A DNA stretch of 7,507 nucleotides, from assembly GCA_029262935.1 (NCBI GenBank), contig JAJCYK010000387.1:1-7507 (forward strand), read 5' to 3'. This document shows, piece after piece, positions 7,133 to 7,507 of the stretch. Both the position numbers and the translations under genes were made by a program. Position 1 is the first letter of the stretch. Every line of letters starts with the position of its first letter. The DNA comes from Cytophagales bacterium (GTDB lineage: Bacteria > Bacteroidota > Bacteroidia > Cytophagales > Cyclobacteriaceae). Below the pieces are notes generated by a model that did not search any database, was not told the DNA's origin, and saw only the letters and a program-made list of their open reading frames with translations.

Positions 7133-7507
7133 ATGCATCAAATCATTAATTCATATTTGCGAAAGTTGACGAATTTAACGTCGCGAAACCGTTCAATACT
7201 ACTGCTAAAGTTGTTGGCCCAGGGGTTTTTGGATCTTAACGAACTGGACTTTTTAAACAATAAACCGGCATTTTCGGTCATTGAGCAACTCATTGCTCGC
7301 AAGAAAGAGATTTACTTATGTCGTTTGCTAGACAGCCGTGATGAAAACAGCAATAAGGTAAGTCAGCGATTAAAAAGCTTATCCCGGTTCGATCATTTCG
7401 TTTTTGAAGAACGGGGGGCCAAGGATCTGTGTGTGGCTTGGCCTTTCGTGTGTGGTACTTTTGCAGATGGCACCCTGGTAAGAGCCCCGTTACTATTTTT
7501 CCCCGTG
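7133..7507 (+). CDS. N-terminus of a probable DUF4011-type superfamily 1 helicase (cut by window end)
   Basis: An open frame of 125 codons runs from the ATG at 7133 to the window edge with no stop. The N-terminal LRKLTNLTSRNRSILLLKLL (residues 9-28), the FLDLNELDFL block (32-41), and FVFEERGAKDL..AWPFV.GTFADGTLVRAPLLFFPV at the end resemble the start of large Bacteroidota proteins annotated as DUF4011 / DNA2-NAM7-like AAA helicases, typically over 1,000 residues. This is recognition from memory of the family. The Walker A, Walker B and any nuclease motifs that would prove it lie beyond the window. The start is favoured because an in-frame stop (7100-7102) lies just upstream and only a TTG (7112) competes. 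It sits 35 bases after the HhH gene on the same strand, so the two may be co-transcribed. The DNA-related role of both is suggestive only. Confidence 0.65.
   Translation, partial: MHQIINSYLRKLTNLTSRNRSILLLKLLAQGFLDLNELDFLNNKPAFSVIEQLIARKKEIYLCRLLDSRDENSNKVSQRLKSLSRFDHFVFEERGAKDLCVAWPFVCGTFADGTLVRAPLLFFPV

Noticed and set aside
1..7507. CRISPR array, insertion sequence, tRNA, phage or toxin-antitoxin genes
   Set aside because: No direct-repeat array, terminal inverted repeats with a transposase, cloverleaf sequence or small paired genes were visible on either strand.

Overview
The window looks like a stretch of ordinary chromosome from a member of the Bacteroidota, probably Cytophagales-like or a relative; the phylum call is an inference. 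The supporting points are these. Proteins across the window resemble Bacteroidota families: a ProRS without its zinc ligands, HemA with a VGDMQI motif, a membrane-anchored triple-HhH protein and a DUF4011-type helicase start. No gene start has a convincing Shine-Dalgarno sequence. A near-ideal Bacteroidota -7 element (TAnnTTTG) sits upstream of hemA.

Left block, plus strand (1-2471): the 3' part of proS (prolyl-tRNA synthetase, 5' end outside the window), then a 63-bp gap, then a tight two-gene unit. That unit is a short NfeD-family membrane protein followed four bases later by floA, a flotillin-like scaffold protein. The two families are a known functional pair in membrane microdomain organisation.

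Middle block, minus strand (2468-6017): hemA (glutamyl-tRNA reductase, first committed step of C5 tetrapyrrole synthesis), then 37 bp downstream a large exported protein built almost entirely of about 18 WG-type repeats. The stop codon of the WG gene overlaps that of floA, so the two blocks converge with no spacer.

Right block, plus strand (6195-7507): a divergent 177-bp promoter region separates hemA from a membrane-anchored protein with three helix-hairpin-helix units (ComEA-like). This is followed by the first 125 codons of a large protein that resembles the N-terminus of DUF4011-type superfamily 1 helicases and runs off the right edge.

I see no tRNA or rRNA gene, CRISPR array, insertion sequence, phage gene or attachment site. 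There is no gene-free stretch above 300 bases. I find no convincing evidence of a new system. The parts most worth a second look are the strictly periodic WG-repeat protein coupled to hemA, the inverted repeat in the hemA leader, and the helicase that continues past the right edge.
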